From Alphaproteobacteria bacterium (lineage in GTDB: Bacteria; Pseudomonadota; Alphaproteobacteria; Micavibrionales; Micavibrionaceae), in NCBI GenBank assembly GCA_020442385.1, contig JAGRKE010000015.1:248001-312000 (forward strand): a stretch of 64,000 bases of DNA, given 5' to 3'. A program made the position numbers and the translations under genes. Shown piece by piece: positions 9,087-17,255 of this stretch; positions within the stretch are counted from its first letter, which is position 1, and the number at the start of each line of letters is the position of its first letter. Under the pieces are notes generated by a model. The model was given only the letters and a program-made list of their open reading frames with translations, made no database searches and was not told where the DNA came from.

Positions 9087-10049
9087 TTAATTTACGCCGC
9101 GATCATCGAAATAGCGCAGAAAGTCGCTCTTGGGTGAGAGGATCAGGCGGGTCTCAGGATCGGCCAAAGTGTTTTTGTAGGCCTCCATTGAGCGCATAAA
9201 TCCATAAAAATCTTTATCCTTGTTAAAGGCATCGGCGTAGATTTTAATGGCTTCTTTATCGCCCTGACCTTTGATTTTTTCGGAATCCCTGTTGGCTTCG
9301 GCCAGAATAACCGTACGTTCTTTTTCTGCGGTCGAGCGGATTTCCAAAGCGCGCTCTTCACCGCGTGCGCGGGTTTCTGTGGCGCGTTTCTTCAGTTCGG
9401 AAATCATACGGCGCACTGTTGAGGTTCGAAGGTCAGCTGTCAGATCGGCGCGCACAATACGAACATCAACGATCTCAATGCCCAGACGGTCATTTTTGGT
9501 TCGGTTATTCACGCGGGCCTTGATGCCATTCATAACCTGCGTTCTTTCTTCCGAAAGCAGTTCTTTCAGGGTGGTCCGGCCTAAAACGCCGCGCGTTGCG
9601 TCATTCAAAATTGTTTTCAGGCGGCTATTTGCGCCGCTGACCGTGCGCAGTGTTTTAAGAAATTGTAGCGGATCTACAATTTTATAGCGCGCGAATGTAT
9701 CGACGATAATCGGCTCCCCGCTTACATCTTCGATAATCGGGCCATCGATAATATCGGTCTCTGTTTCGTTTTCCTGTTCCTCTTTTGGGACGGGTTTTGC
9801 GATCAGTGAGCTGGAAATAACAACCTGCTCAGGATCGGGATCAACCGAGAGAATACGGCCGTCAAAATACTGCACACTCTGGATAATAGGAATCTTAATA
9901 TGCAGGCCGGGGCTGCGTGGTTCGCCAACCGGGTCGCCAAGTTGCAGAACAATTGCTTGCTGGCGCTGGTCGACGATAAAGAAGGTTTGTGCAGCCAAAA
10001 TCGCGACGATGACGAGAATAGAAAAAAGAGGAACAAGTGATTTTTGCAT
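9087..10049 (-). CDS. hflC: HflC, SPFH/prohibitin-family regulator of FtsH
   Basis: The 320-residue protein has an N-terminal membrane anchor (LVPLFSILVIVAILAAQTFFIV) and the SPFH domain beginning VDQRQQAIVLQLGDP. A long charged helix (about residues 190-260) contains SELKKRATETRARGEERALEIRSTAEKERT. With HflK it forms a large inner-membrane complex that encloses the FtsH protease and limits its action. There is a Glu-rich insert around residues 90-105 (EEQENETETD). hflK lies 17 bases upstream on the same strand. Confidence 0.95.
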   Translation of the reverse strand: MQKSLVPLFSILVIVAILAAQTFFIVDQRQQAIVLQLGDPVGEPRSPGLHIKIPIIQSVQYFDGRILSVDPDPEQVVISSSLIAKPVPKEEQENETETDIIDGPIIEDVSGEPIIVDTFARYKIVDPLQFLKTLRTVSGANSRLKTILNDATRGVLGRTTLKELLSEERTQVMNGIKARVNNRTKNDRLGIEIVDVRIVRADLTADLRTSTVRRMISELKKRATETRARGEERALEIRSTAEKERTVILAEANRDSEKIKGQGDKEAIKIYADAFNKDKDFYGFMRSMEAYKNTLADPETRLILSPKSDFLRYFDDRGVN

Positions 10050-10066
10050 GTGATTTATCCTATCCT

Positions 10067-11194
10067 TTAATTCTGCGCGTTTTGGGTTTTGGTGGATTTT
10101 AACTCATTGAGCGGCAGATAGGGCACAACGCCGTTGCCGCTATTTTCATCAAGAATGATCTTTTGTGAGTTACGAAGAACGCTCTCCATTGTCTCAATGT
10201 AAATACGCTCCTTGGTCACATCTTTGCCGCTCAAATAGGCTTGATAAACCGAATTAAAGCGATCCGCGTCCCCGTTTGAGCGGGCAATGGCTGCTTGCTT
10301 ATACGCTTCTGCCTCTTGAATCATCTGAATGGCTTGCCCGCGTGCCTTTGGCAGAATATCGGCGCGATAAGCTTCGGCGCGGTTTTGCACATCCTCGGCA
10401 TCCTGCTTGGCTGATTGCACGTCTTGGAAGGCGTTTTGCACATCCGGGTGCACTTCCGCTTGCTCAATTAGAACCTGCGTAATATTCACGCCGGATTTAT
10501 ATTCATCAAGGTTTTTTTGAATGATTTCCTTGGTGCGGTCGGCCACGTTCTGACGCTCATTGGTGATAATCGGGAACATATTGGTTTGACCGACCACCTC
10601 GCGGATCGCGCTTTCTGCGACCTTTTTAATGGTGTTTTCCTGATCATTAATCTCAAAAAGATATTCTTCGGAGGATTTAATATTCCACTGAATCTCCAGA
10701 TCCAGATCAACAATATTGCGGTCCGATGTCAGCATCAGGCTCTCTTCGGGCACATCGCGGCGACCATCTGCGCGGCCTCTCCCGTAAGCTTCGCTGAACC
10801 CAATCGTCATTTTACGAATCTCTTCAACGTTAATCACGGTTGCGGTTTCAATCGGCGCGGGCAGGTGATAGCCAAGTCCCGGATCGGCTTGCGTGCGTGT
10901 CCACTCACCAAAGCGCTGGATGACGGCATGTTCGCCTGGATTGACCACGTAAAAACCACTGGCGAGCCACAAAACGACAAAACCAATGATTATAAGTCCG
11001 AAAATTTTGCCACCGCCGCCATCGCCGCCGGGCATAACTTGGCGGAAGTTTTCATGCGCCTTGCGCAGCATCTCATCAAGCTCGGGTGGTTCACCGCCGC
11101 CGCCTTGTCCGCTGCCAGAGCCCCACGGACCTTTTGTTCCACCTTTATCGTCGTTACTGCTGGAGCCCCATGGGTTTTTGCGTTTTCCGGCCAT
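10067..11194 (-). CDS. hflK: HflK, SPFH/prohibitin-family regulator of FtsH
   Basis: The 375-residue protein begins with a Gly-rich cytoplasmic segment (NPWGSSSNDDKGG, PWGSGSGQGGGG), then a membrane helix (KIFGLIIIGFVVLWLASGFYVV near residue 65). The SPFH domain follows with VNPGEHAVIQRFGEWT and a long helical C-terminal part rich in Glu, Gln and Ala. It is the partner of HflC, usually encoded first as here. The gene is divergent from mrp with about 90 bases between the two starts. Confidence 0.95.
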   Translation of the reverse strand: MAGKRKNPWGSSSNDDKGGTKGPWGSGSGQGGGGEPPELDEMLRKAHENFRQVMPGGDGGGGKIFGLIIIGFVVLWLASGFYVVNPGEHAVIQRFGEWTRTQADPGLGYHLPAPIETATVINVEEIRKMTIGFSEAYGRGRADGRRDVPEESLMLTSDRNIVDLDLEIQWNIKSSEEYLFEINDQENTIKKVAESAIREVVGQTNMFPIITNERQNVADRTKEIIQKNLDEYKSGVNITQVLIEQAEVHPDVQNAFQDVQSAKQDAEDVQNRAEAYRADILPKARGQAIQMIQEAEAYKQAAIARSNGDADRFNSVYQAYLSGKDVTKERIYIETMESVLRNSQKIILDENSGNGVVPYLPLNELKSTKTQNAQN

Positions 11195-11209
11195 TTTTAA
11201 AAGTCCACT

Positions 11210-11238
11210 TTGCCAATTGAAATTCTATGGCTTATAAC
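11210..11238 (+). promoter_or_regulatory. Promoter of mrp
   Basis: TTGCCA (11210-11215) and TATAAC (11233-11238) are 17 bases apart. The expected start of transcription lies near 11245, which rules out translation from the in-frame ATG at 11210 and supports the ATG at 11288. Confidence 0.6.
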
Positions 11239-11287
11239 AATATCGCTTTTATGCTGGAAAGCAAGGGTAAGAGCGCAAGGGGCGCAA

Positions 11288-12361
11288 ATGAAAATGAGCC
11301 GACTTTCAAAAGAACAGGTCTTGGAAATATTATCCGCCGTAAAGGCACCGGATGAGGGCACAGATATTGTGGCTTCCGGCATGGTTTCGGGGTTGCAAGT
11401 GGGCAAAAACGGTGATGTATTCTTCGCGATCGAGGTTGATCCCGCGCGCGGTGCGGCGCTAGAGCCTTTGCGCCAAGAGGCTGAGCGCGTTGTTGGTGCG
11501 CTCAAAGGCGTGAAAAAGGTTACGGCTGTGCTGACAGCTGAGAATCCTGCGTCTGAAAACACACGTACACCCCCGGCCAATCACGATCCGCACGGTATGA
11601 ATAAGAACCCGCGTTTGAATTTGCCTGTGAGGTATATAATTGCCGTGGCTTCGGGCAAGGGTGGGGTGGGGAAGTCGACTATTTCTTATAACATTTCCAT
11701 TGCATTAGCCAAAAATAGCCAATTAAAAATAGGACTTCTGGATGCCGATATTTATGGGCCGAGCCAGCCGCGCTTGATGGGGCTGGAGGGGCGAAAACCG
11801 GGCAATGACGGCGAGAAAATTGAGCCGCTGGAGGCCCATGGCGTAAAAGTGATGTCGATTGGCTTCATGGTCGACCAGAATAAGGCGCTGGTTTGGCGCG
11901 GGCCGATGGTGCAAAGCGCGCTGTATCAGATGCTGCGTGATGTGAATTGGGGCAGCGCCGATGATCCGCTGGATATCCTCATTGTTGATATGCCGCCTGG
12001 CACAGGCGATGCGCAGTTGACGATGGCGCAGAAAGTGCCTCTGGCGGGCGCGATTATCGTCTCTACGCCGCAAGATATTGCCCTGATGGATGCGCGGCGC
12101 GGAATAGAGATGTTTGGCGCGGTAAATGTGCCGGTTTTGGGTGTTATCGAGAATATGAGCACGCATGTTTGCTCGAATTGCGGGCATGAGGAGCATATTT
12201 TCGGCCATGGTGGCGCGCGCGCGGAGGCAGAAAAGCTCGGCGTACCGTTTTTGGGGGAAATTCCGCTTCATATCGATATTCGTGAGAATGCAGATGCGGG
12301 CCAGCCCTCAGAAGGCTATTTCGATGCTATCGCCGAGAAAATTATCGCCGCTCTAAAGTGA
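11288..12361 (+). CDS. mrp: Mrp/ApbC-family P-loop ATPase, Fe-S cluster carrier
   Basis: About 357 residues. An N-terminal MIP18/DUF59-type domain (LSKEQVLEILSAVKAPDEGTD) precedes the ATPase. The deviant Walker A motif reads VASGKGGVGKST, followed by LLDADIYGPSQPRLMGLEG and DMPPGTGDAQLTM. The two cysteines near the end, in HVCSNCGHEEHIFGHGG, form the CxxC that bridges a 4Fe-4S cluster between subunits. The protein delivers Fe-S clusters to targets. The start at 11288 has a good AAGGGG ribosome site and fits the promoter at 11210. Its 3' end overlaps the convergent folA by 20 bases. Confidence 0.93.
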   Translation: MKMSRLSKEQVLEILSAVKAPDEGTDIVASGMVSGLQVGKNGDVFFAIEVDPARGAALEPLRQEAERVVGALKGVKKVTAVLTAENPASENTRTPPANHDPHGMNKNPRLNLPVRYIIAVASGKGGVGKSTISYNISIALAKNSQLKIGLLDADIYGPSQPRLMGLEGRKPGNDGEKIEPLEAHGVKVMSIGFMVDQNKALVWRGPMVQSALYQMLRDVNWGSADDPLDILIVDMPPGTGDAQLTMAQKVPLAGAIIVSTPQDIALMDARRGIEMFGAVNVPVLGVIENMSTHVCSNCGHEEHIFGHGGARAEAEKLGVPFLGEIPLHIDIRENADAGQPSEGYFDAIAEKIIAALK

Positions 12362-12848
12362 AAAAGGTGAAGGCGGGGGTGTCGCCCTCTGCGGCGTGGC
12401 GGTCCTCGGCCGCGATCGTCCATTCATCCCAGTCAAATTCGGGAAAAAACGTATCGCCATCATACTCCTTGTGCACCACGGTCAGGTAAATGCGATCAAC
12501 CAAAGCCATGCTTTGTTTGTAAATTTCCCCGCCACCAATAACGAAGACTTCGTTTTGACCTTCTTTTTGTGCAGTGTTTTTTGCCAATTCGATGGCCTCT
12601 TCCAAAGAATGCACCGTAACGGCTTCAGCGTGCTGGAAATCGCCGCGCGTGATTACAATGTGCATCCGTCCCTTTAGAACGCCGGGCAGAGATTCAAAGG
12701 TTTTACGCCCCATAATCATCGGCTTGCCCATTGTGGTGCGTTTGAAATGCTTGAAATCTTCGGGAATATGCCACAAAAGCTCGTTATCCTTACCGATCGC
12801 GCGGTTTTCGGCCATGGCAGATATCGAAGAGAGTTTTATTTTGCTCAT
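12342..12848 (-). CDS. folA: Dihydrofolate reductase
   Basis: About 168 residues from the ATG at 12848 (KIKLSSISAMAENRAIGKDNELLWHIPEDFKHF). The family signature NELLWHIPEDFKHFK holds the substrate-binding acidic residue. NADPH-binding motifs MGRKTFESLPG and VIGGGEIYKQSM are intact. It reduces dihydrofolate to tetrahydrofolate, needed because ThyA (13246-14040) oxidises the cofactor. I prefer MSKIK over a start five codons upstream because the DHFR fold begins right there. It is divergent from the folB-like gene with a 23-base gap. Confidence 0.95.
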   Translation of the reverse strand: MSKIKLSSISAMAENRAIGKDNELLWHIPEDFKHFKRTTMGKPMIMGRKTFESLPGVLKGRMHIVITRGDFQHAEAVTVHSLEEAIELAKNTAQKEGQNEVFVIGGGEIYKQSMALVDRIYLTVVHKEYDGDTFFPEFDWDEWTIAAEDRHAAEGDTPAFTFFTLERR

Positions 12849-12871
12849 GAACAGGTTATACAAGGCAGGAT

Positions 12872-13249
12872 ATGAGCACGCAAAGCACTATTTCCATTTT
12901 TGTTAAAGAGACGCGCGTAAATCTGCGCATCGGCTTGTGCGCGCATGAAAAGGAAGCGCCGCAGCCCGTGGATGTGAGCGTGGAGCTGTTTACCGATATA
13001 TCGTATCTGTATGAAGCCGATCCAGAGAATATCATCGATTACGCGAAAATTCATGCGGCCGTAAAGGGCTGGGAAGCCCGCGATCACGTGGAGTTAATTG
13101 AAGAGTATTTGAAAGAGCTGTTGGAGCTCGGTTTTTCCTTCCCGCGCGTGTCAGCCGTGCGTGCCTCGATCAGCAAACCTGCCATATTCGAAGACGCCGC
13201 GGGTGCGGGCCTTGAGGTTTACATGAATCGTCAGGACTGGAGCGCTTAA
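12872..13249 (+). CDS. folB: Dihydroneopterin aldolase-like protein (FolB/FolX family)
   Basis: The 125-residue protein fits the FolB tunnelling fold: strand [32 protein letters not shown], helix [32 protein letters not shown], then [20 protein letters not shown]. The Glu in HEKEA and Lys in SKPAIF correspond to the catalytic Glu and Lys of dihydroneopterin aldolase. The enzyme cleaves 7,8-dihydroneopterin in folate synthesis. The sequence is divergent enough that a FolX-type epimerase is possible. The neighbours folA and thyA support a folate role. It overlaps the convergent thyA by 4 bases. Confidence 0.78.
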   Translation: MSTQSTISIFVKETRVNLRIGLCAHEKEAPQPVDVSVELFTDISYLYEADPENIIDYAKIHAAVKGWEARDHVELIEEYLKELLELGFSFPRVSAVRASISKPAIFEDAAGAGLEVYMNRQDWSA

Positions 13250-14040
13250 ACCGCAACGGGGGCTTTGATGTGTGGGTGTGCTTCGTAGCCCACCAGCTCG
13301 AAATCTTCAAATTTAAAATCAAAAATATCCGTAACATGCGGGTTTAAATGCATCTCGGGCAGGGGCAAAGGCTGACGGCTGAGCTGCTCTTTGGTTTGCT
13401 CGATATGGTTTGAATATAGATGCGCATCGCCGAATGTGTGCACGAATTCACCGGGTTTCAGGCCACAAACCTGCGCGATCATCATGGTCAGCAGGGCATA
13501 GCTGGCGATGTTGAACGGCACGCCCAGAAAAATATCCGCACTGCGCTGATACAGCTGGCAAGAAAGCTTGCCATCGGCCACATAAAACTGGAAGAAGGCA
13601 TGGCAGGGCGGCAGCGCCATTTCGTCTACCACGCCAGGGTTAAAAGCCACAACCAGCAGGCGTCGGCTGTCGGGGTTGGATTTTATTTGTTCAACCACGT
13701 TTTTAAGTTGGTCAATTGTGCGCCCGTCAGCCGTTTTCCAGCTGCGCCATTGTTCGCCGTAAACCGGGCCTAAATCGCCGTTTTCATCGGCCCATTCGTC
13801 CCAAATGCGCACGCCGTTTTCTTTTAAGTATCCGATATTGGTGTCACCAGCGATAAACCACAGCAACTCATGAATAATCGATTTCAGGTGGCATTTCTTC
13901 GTTGTCACGAGCGGAAAGCCCTTAGAGAGGTCAAAACGCATCTGGCGGCCGAAAACGCTTAATGTGCCTGTTCCGGTGCGGTCTTCCTTTTTTGTGCCGT
14001 TTTCCAGCACGTCGCGCATAAGGTCTAAATATTCTTTCAT
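13246..14040 (-). CDS. thyA: Thymidylate synthase
   Basis: The 264-residue length is identical to the Escherichia coli enzyme. It methylates dUMP to dTMP using methylene-tetrahydrofolate. The N-terminus [31 protein letters not shown], the catalytic cysteine in [12 protein letters not shown], the phosphate-binding [18 protein letters not shown] and the C-terminal APVAV are all intact. It lies beside folA and the folB-like gene, which together regenerate and supply its cofactor. The 5' side faces ssrA, with two small hairpins (14062-14101) in the shared upstream region. Confidence 0.97.
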   Translation of the reverse strand: MKEYLDLMRDVLENGTKKEDRTGTGTLSVFGRQMRFDLSKGFPLVTTKKCHLKSIIHELLWFIAGDTNIGYLKENGVRIWDEWADENGDLGPVYGEQWRSWKTADGRTIDQLKNVVEQIKSNPDSRRLLVVAFNPGVVDEMALPPCHAFFQFYVADGKLSCQLYQRSADIFLGVPFNIASYALLTMMIAQVCGLKPGEFVHTFGDAHLYSNHIEQTKEQLSRQPLPLPEMHLNPHVTDIFDFKFEDFELVGYEAHPHIKAPVAV

Positions 14041-14114
14041 GCCTTAAATATAGCGGGATTCGCCTGTTAGAACAGGTTTTTAGACTTTTTTACGTCTAAA
14101 ACCCCCAGTTTTCT

Positions 14115-14143
14115 TTGAAAATTAGGGCGATGCGCACTATAAT
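14115..14143 (+). promoter_or_regulatory. Promoter of ssrA
   Basis: TTGAAA (14115-14120) and a perfect TATAAT (14138-14143) are separated by 17 bases. Transcription should start near 14150, at the 5' end of the acceptor piece of the tmRNA. Confidence 0.8.
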
Positions 14144-14149
14144 AATAGG

Positions 14150-14233
14150 TGCAGGCTTGCCTGCTATGACGCTAGTACGTGGCTGCGGAATAAGCGTTCG
14201 TGGACCCCGGGGCAGTACCGGGCAGCTCCACCA
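14150..14233 (+). ncRNA. ssrA: tmRNA acceptor piece (permuted, two-piece ssrA)
   Basis: The segment ends CAGCTCC-A-CCA at 14223-14233, an encoded aminoacyl acceptor end preceded by a T-arm-like hairpin (GACCCCGGGGCAGTACCGGG region). CAGCTCC pairs with GGGGCTG at 14271-14277 to form the 7-bp acceptor stem of the tRNA-Ala-like domain, with one G-U pair. The acceptor part lies before the coding part, which is the circular permutation typical of alphaproteobacteria. The intervening 14234-14270 would be excised. The exact 5' end is inferred from the promoter. Confidence 0.85.
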
Positions 14234-14270
14234 CTTAAGGGCTTTTGACTATCAAGATATCTTAGGCGGC

Positions 14271-14479
14271 GGGGCTGAAACAGGATCGACACACGTGGTA
14301 AAGGCTTCTCGCGGCGTTCGGCAATCCGCCGTTACCGGATATTTTTGATAGTTGCAAACGACAACTCTCAGTTCGTAGCCGCTAACGATAACCTCGTTGG
14401 TGATGTTCGCATCGCTGCTTAATTAAGCAGTAGCGAAGCTACATTGAATTCCTTGCCCGTAACACGGTAAGGTGGGGCC
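14271..14479 (+). ncRNA. ssrA: tmRNA coding piece (permuted, two-piece ssrA)
   Basis: It begins GGGGCTGAAACAGGATCGACAC, the near-universal tmRNA 5' sequence, and contains the tag reading frame at 14354-14422. Downstream G+C-rich hairpins precede the terminator at 14480-14514. tmRNA with SmpB rescues stalled ribosomes and adds a degradation tag to the unfinished protein. The 3' end of the mature coding piece cannot be placed exactly; I end it before the terminator stem. Confidence 0.85.
14354..14422 (+). other. tmRNA proteolysis tag reading frame
   Basis: Reading from the resume codon GCA (14354) gives 22 residues and then TAA (14420-14422). The tag starts ANDNSQFV, continues AANDNLVGDV and ends RIAA. 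The ANDN start is the alphaproteobacterial type. It appears twice here, making the tag longer than the usual 10-15 residues. The end IAA replaces the more common LAA or VAA recognised by ClpX. Confidence 0.8.
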
Positions 14480-14514
14480 GGGCGGCGCCTCGCAACAGAA
14501 GCCGCCCATTTTTT
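14480..14514 (+). terminator. Terminator of ssrA
   Basis: A perfect 7-bp stem GGGCGGC (14480-14486) / GCCGCCC (14501-14507) is followed by ATTTTTT. Confidence 0.85.
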
Positions 14515-14671
14515 ATGCCCATCTTTTCCACAAGCCTATACAGACTTTATTCGCTCTTTGCTGGATTTGCGGAATCAATCTATGCGATTGATAAAGAGAC
14601 AAAATATCCTGCCTTGTTTCTGTGCGGATTATCTGCCACATTCAAATAGAATTTTAACAAAGACCGTATTC

Positions 14672-15166
14672 ATGAGCGACGAAGACGACGACATACTCCG
14701 TTACGATAAAATGGTTGAGAGCGCCCTGCGCGGTGTTGTCAAAAGCTCTATTGAAGAGGTTATGGCGCATGGTTTGCCTGGTGATCATCATTTCTACATC
14801 ACCTTTTTAACTGACTTTCCCGGTGTGGAAATTCCCGATTATCTGCATGACCGTTATCCCGGAGAGATGACAATCGTATTGCAGTATCAATTCTCTGATT
14901 TGGCGGTGAATGATGAATTCCTTCAGGTGACGTTGTCTTTTAATAATGTGCCGGAGAAATTAAAGGTCCCACTTGCCTCGATCAGCATTTTTGCCGATCC
15001 TTCGGTCAATTTTGCCCTACAGTTCCAGCCACTGGGTGAGGTGTTTGATGAAAGCGATCTTATCGCTGCGCTGGAAGATGACGACGATGATCCCGATGGT
15101 GATGGATCAGGCGGCGGAGATAAAACCGGTGAGGTTGTCTCCCTCGATCAGTTTAGAAAGAAATAA
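14672..15166 (+). CDS. sspB: SspB-family adaptor for ClpXP
   Basis: About 164 residues from the ATG at 14672. The core (YDKMVESALRGVVKSSIEEV, GDHHFYITFLTDFPGVEIPDYL, ...EMTIVLQYQFSDLAV) matches the alphaproteobacterial SspB. An acidic linker (ALEDDDDDPDGDGSGGGD) and a short conserved C-terminal tail VVSLDQFRKK follow. The tail is the part that docks on ClpX. SspB binds ssrA-tagged proteins and hands them to ClpXP. Thirty-eight codons upstream are in frame but lack family similarity. The gene follows ssrA directly, so the tag and its adaptor are neighbours. Confidence 0.93.
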   Translation: MSDEDDDILRYDKMVESALRGVVKSSIEEVMAHGLPGDHHFYITFLTDFPGVEIPDYLHDRYPGEMTIVLQYQFSDLAVNDEFLQVTLSFNNVPEKLKVPLASISIFADPSVNFALQFQPLGEVFDESDLIAALEDDDDDPDGDGSGGGDKTGEVVSLDQFRKK

Positions 15167-15174
15167 AGTTTCCC

Positions 15175-16140
15175 ATGTTTTGGAATGATTCAATCGATCC
15201 GGCCATAGAACCGGCGAAGGTTTTGCTTAAACGCGGCGAATTTGTTGATGAAAACCGCCCGGATGAAAACGGAAACGCGCGCGTAGTTCCTTTTAAAATT
15301 TATCATCCGGCTGACCACGATTTTGATCGTTTGCCGCTGATTGTCTGGTCTCATGGTTTCGGTGGAAACCGGGACGGGGCCTCATTTCTCTCTCGCTATC
15401 TGGCTTCGCATGGATATGTTGTGGCCCATATCACGCATCACGGCACCGATAGCAGCCTGTGGGAGGGCAAGGATGGCCACCCTTGGGATATATTGCGCCA
15501 AGCCAAAGTCTCGCGCGAAACCACGCTCAATCGTTTTTATGATGTACCCTTCGCGCTGGATCAGATTAAGATTTGGACGCTGGAAACCCCGGAAATCGGC
15601 GATTTACTCGATTTTGAGAATATCGGCATGTCCGGTCATTCTTTTGGTGCGCTGACCACGCAGGTCATGGCCGGGATGATGATTCCCAATCAAGACGGCG
15701 ATTTGATACGTCTGCGCGAGGAGCGCTTTAAGGCTGGCATTCTCTACAGCCCCGTTCCGATTGCGCATCTTAGCGATGCGCCGCCGGAAGATCTCTACGG
15801 CCCGATTGATATTCCGTTGCTGCACATGACCGGGACGCAGGACACCTCGCCGCTTGAGGGTTTTGATTATGATTACCGTCTGGTTGTCTATGAATATACG
15901 CGCCACCCCGAGAAATATTTGCTGGTGAAGCAAGAGGGCGATCACATGGTCTATAACGGTACGCGCGGCAAGCTGGAGGTTAATCCGAACCGTGAACGTC
16001 ACGAGGAAATCATAAAAATCGGCGCGCTGGCTTTTTGGGCTGCGCATCTCAAGAATGATGAAAAAGCGCGGGAATGGCTTTCCGAAGGTGGGTATGCGGA
16101 CTATATCGGTGCGGATGGAAAATTTGAGGCGCAGGGCTGA
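15175..16140 (+). CDS. Alpha/beta hydrolase, PAF-acetylhydrolase-like
   Basis: The 321-residue protein has the hydrolase core: LPLIVWSHGFGGNRDGASFLSRYLASHGYVV, the nucleophile elbow GMSGHSFGAL (Ser near residue 153), an Asp in LHMTGTQDTSPL and a His in VKQEGDHMVYNG. This matches the platelet-activating-factor acetylhydrolase/dienelactone hydrolase groups. No signal peptide is seen, so it is probably cytoplasmic. Its stop overlaps the start of the ABC ATPase (TGATG), so the two are translationally coupled. Substrate unknown. Confidence 0.8.
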   Translation: MFWNDSIDPAIEPAKVLLKRGEFVDENRPDENGNARVVPFKIYHPADHDFDRLPLIVWSHGFGGNRDGASFLSRYLASHGYVVAHITHHGTDSSLWEGKDGHPWDILRQAKVSRETTLNRFYDVPFALDQIKIWTLETPEIGDLLDFENIGMSGHSFGALTTQVMAGMMIPNQDGDLIRLREERFKAGILYSPVPIAHLSDAPPEDLYGPIDIPLLHMTGTQDTSPLEGFDYDYRLVVYEYTRHPEKYLLVKQEGDHMVYNGTRGKLEVNPNRERHEEIIKIGALAFWAAHLKNDEKAREWLSEGGYADYIGADGKFEAQG

Positions 16141-17072
16141 TGGAAAACGCAATTGAAATAAAGGGATTGAACAAAACCTATAAGGCGCAGGGGAAAGCTC
16201 CGGCCAAAGTCGCGCTCAGTGATGTTGATCTGGAAATCCCAAAAGGCTCAATTTTCGGGCTTTTAGGTCCGAACGGGGCAGGGAAGTCGACCATTATCAA
16301 CATCATGTCCGGCACGGTGTTTAAGACTTCAGGCAGTGTTAAAATCTGGGGCAATGATATTGATAAGGATATCCGCACGGCCAAGACCGCGATTGGGATT
16401 GTGCCGCAGGAAATTAATCAGGACTGGTTTTTTACCCCCAAAGAAACGCTGGATTTACAAGCCGGGTATTACGGCGTTCCGAAGAAAGAACGCCGCACGA
16501 TGGATATTTTGCGCATGGTACAGCTCGAAGATAAGGCCGATGCCTATACGCGTATGCTCTCTGGCGGGATGCGCAGGCGTTTGATGATTGCCAAAGCAAT
16601 GGTGCATAACCCGCCGATTTTAGTGCTCGACGAGCCGACAGCCGGGGTGGATATTGAGCTGCGCCGCCAGCTTTGGGATAATGTACGGGCGCTGAATAAG
16701 CAGGGCGTGACCATTGTTCTGACCACCCATTATCTGGAAGAGGCGGAAGAGCTGTGTGATAAAATCGCGATCATCAATCACGGTAAAATTATTACCTCTG
16801 CGGATAAGGAAGATTTACTAGGGCAGCTTGAGAATAAAGAAATCCGTTTCCGGCTCGACCGTACAATTGACACAATCCCCGCCGCGCTGGAGCGGGCCGG
16901 AGCGCAAAAAGAGGGGCGGCGCACGATTATGGTGCGCTACAGCCCGTCTGAGCAAACTGTAGGCGAATTTATCGAGGCCATTCAGGCCGATGGCTATGGC
17001 ATTAGTGACATTTCCACTGATGAAAGCGATCTGGAAGATGTGTTCCTGCAGCTGACCAGCAGTGCGTCTTAA
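16140..17072 (+). CDS. ABC-2 type transporter ATP-binding subunit (orphan)
   Basis: The 310-residue ATPase has Walker A GPNGAGKST near residue 44, signature LSGGMRRRLMIAKAM, Walker B ILVLDEPTAGVD and the switch His in VLTTHYLEEAEE. The C-terminal 80 residues resemble the extension of YadG/CcmA-type ATPases that power ABC-2 exporters. No permease gene follows; the next features are a tRNA and a convergent chemoreceptor. It must work with a permease encoded elsewhere. The overlap with the hydrolase suggests a shared pathway, perhaps lipid or envelope export, but that is a guess. Confidence 0.88.
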   Translation: MENAIEIKGLNKTYKAQGKAPAKVALSDVDLEIPKGSIFGLLGPNGAGKSTIINIMSGTVFKTSGSVKIWGNDIDKDIRTAKTAIGIVPQEINQDWFFTPKETLDLQAGYYGVPKKERRTMDILRMVQLEDKADAYTRMLSGGMRRRLMIAKAMVHNPPILVLDEPTAGVDIELRRQLWDNVRALNKQGVTIVLTTHYLEEAEELCDKIAIINHGKIITSADKEDLLGQLENKEIRFRLDRTIDTIPAALERAGAQKEGRRTIMVRYSPSEQTVGEFIEAIQADGYGISDISTDESDLEDVFLQLTSSAS

Positions 17073-17123
17073 TTTGCTTTGCGCTTCTCTTTTCTTTTTG
17101 TTATCAGGTATGATCTTTTTTAA

Positions 17124-17199
17124 GCGCCCGTAGCTCAGGGGATAGAGCACTGGTTTCCGGAGCCAGGTGTCGCAGGTTCGAATCCTGCCGGGCGCGCCA
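17124..17199 (+). tRNA. tRNA-Arg (anticodon CCG)
   Basis: A 76-base cloverleaf: acceptor GCGCCCG / CGGGCGC, D-arm GCTC/GAGC, anticodon stem CTGGT/GCCAG with loop TTCCGGA giving anticodon CCG (reads CGG), T-arm GCAGG-TTCGAAT-CCTGC, discriminator G, and an encoded CCA. Confidence 0.95.
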
Positions 17200-17207
17200 T
17201 AAAAAAA

Positions 17208-17239
17208 GCTGGTTCTTTTGTAGAAACCAGCTTTTTTTG
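17208..17239. terminator. Bidirectional terminator between tRNA-Arg and the chemoreceptor
   Basis: The stem AGCTGGTT / AACCAGCT is flanked by seven A on the left and seven T on the right. It can end both the rightward tRNA transcript and the leftward chemoreceptor message. Confidence 0.8.
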
Positions 17240-17255
17240 TATCTTTCTAAAGGGA

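Noticed and set aside
14115..14348. A 77-codon frame in the tmRNA region
   Set aside because: It starts inside the ssrA promoter and crosses both RNA pieces; the RNA gene explains the sequence.
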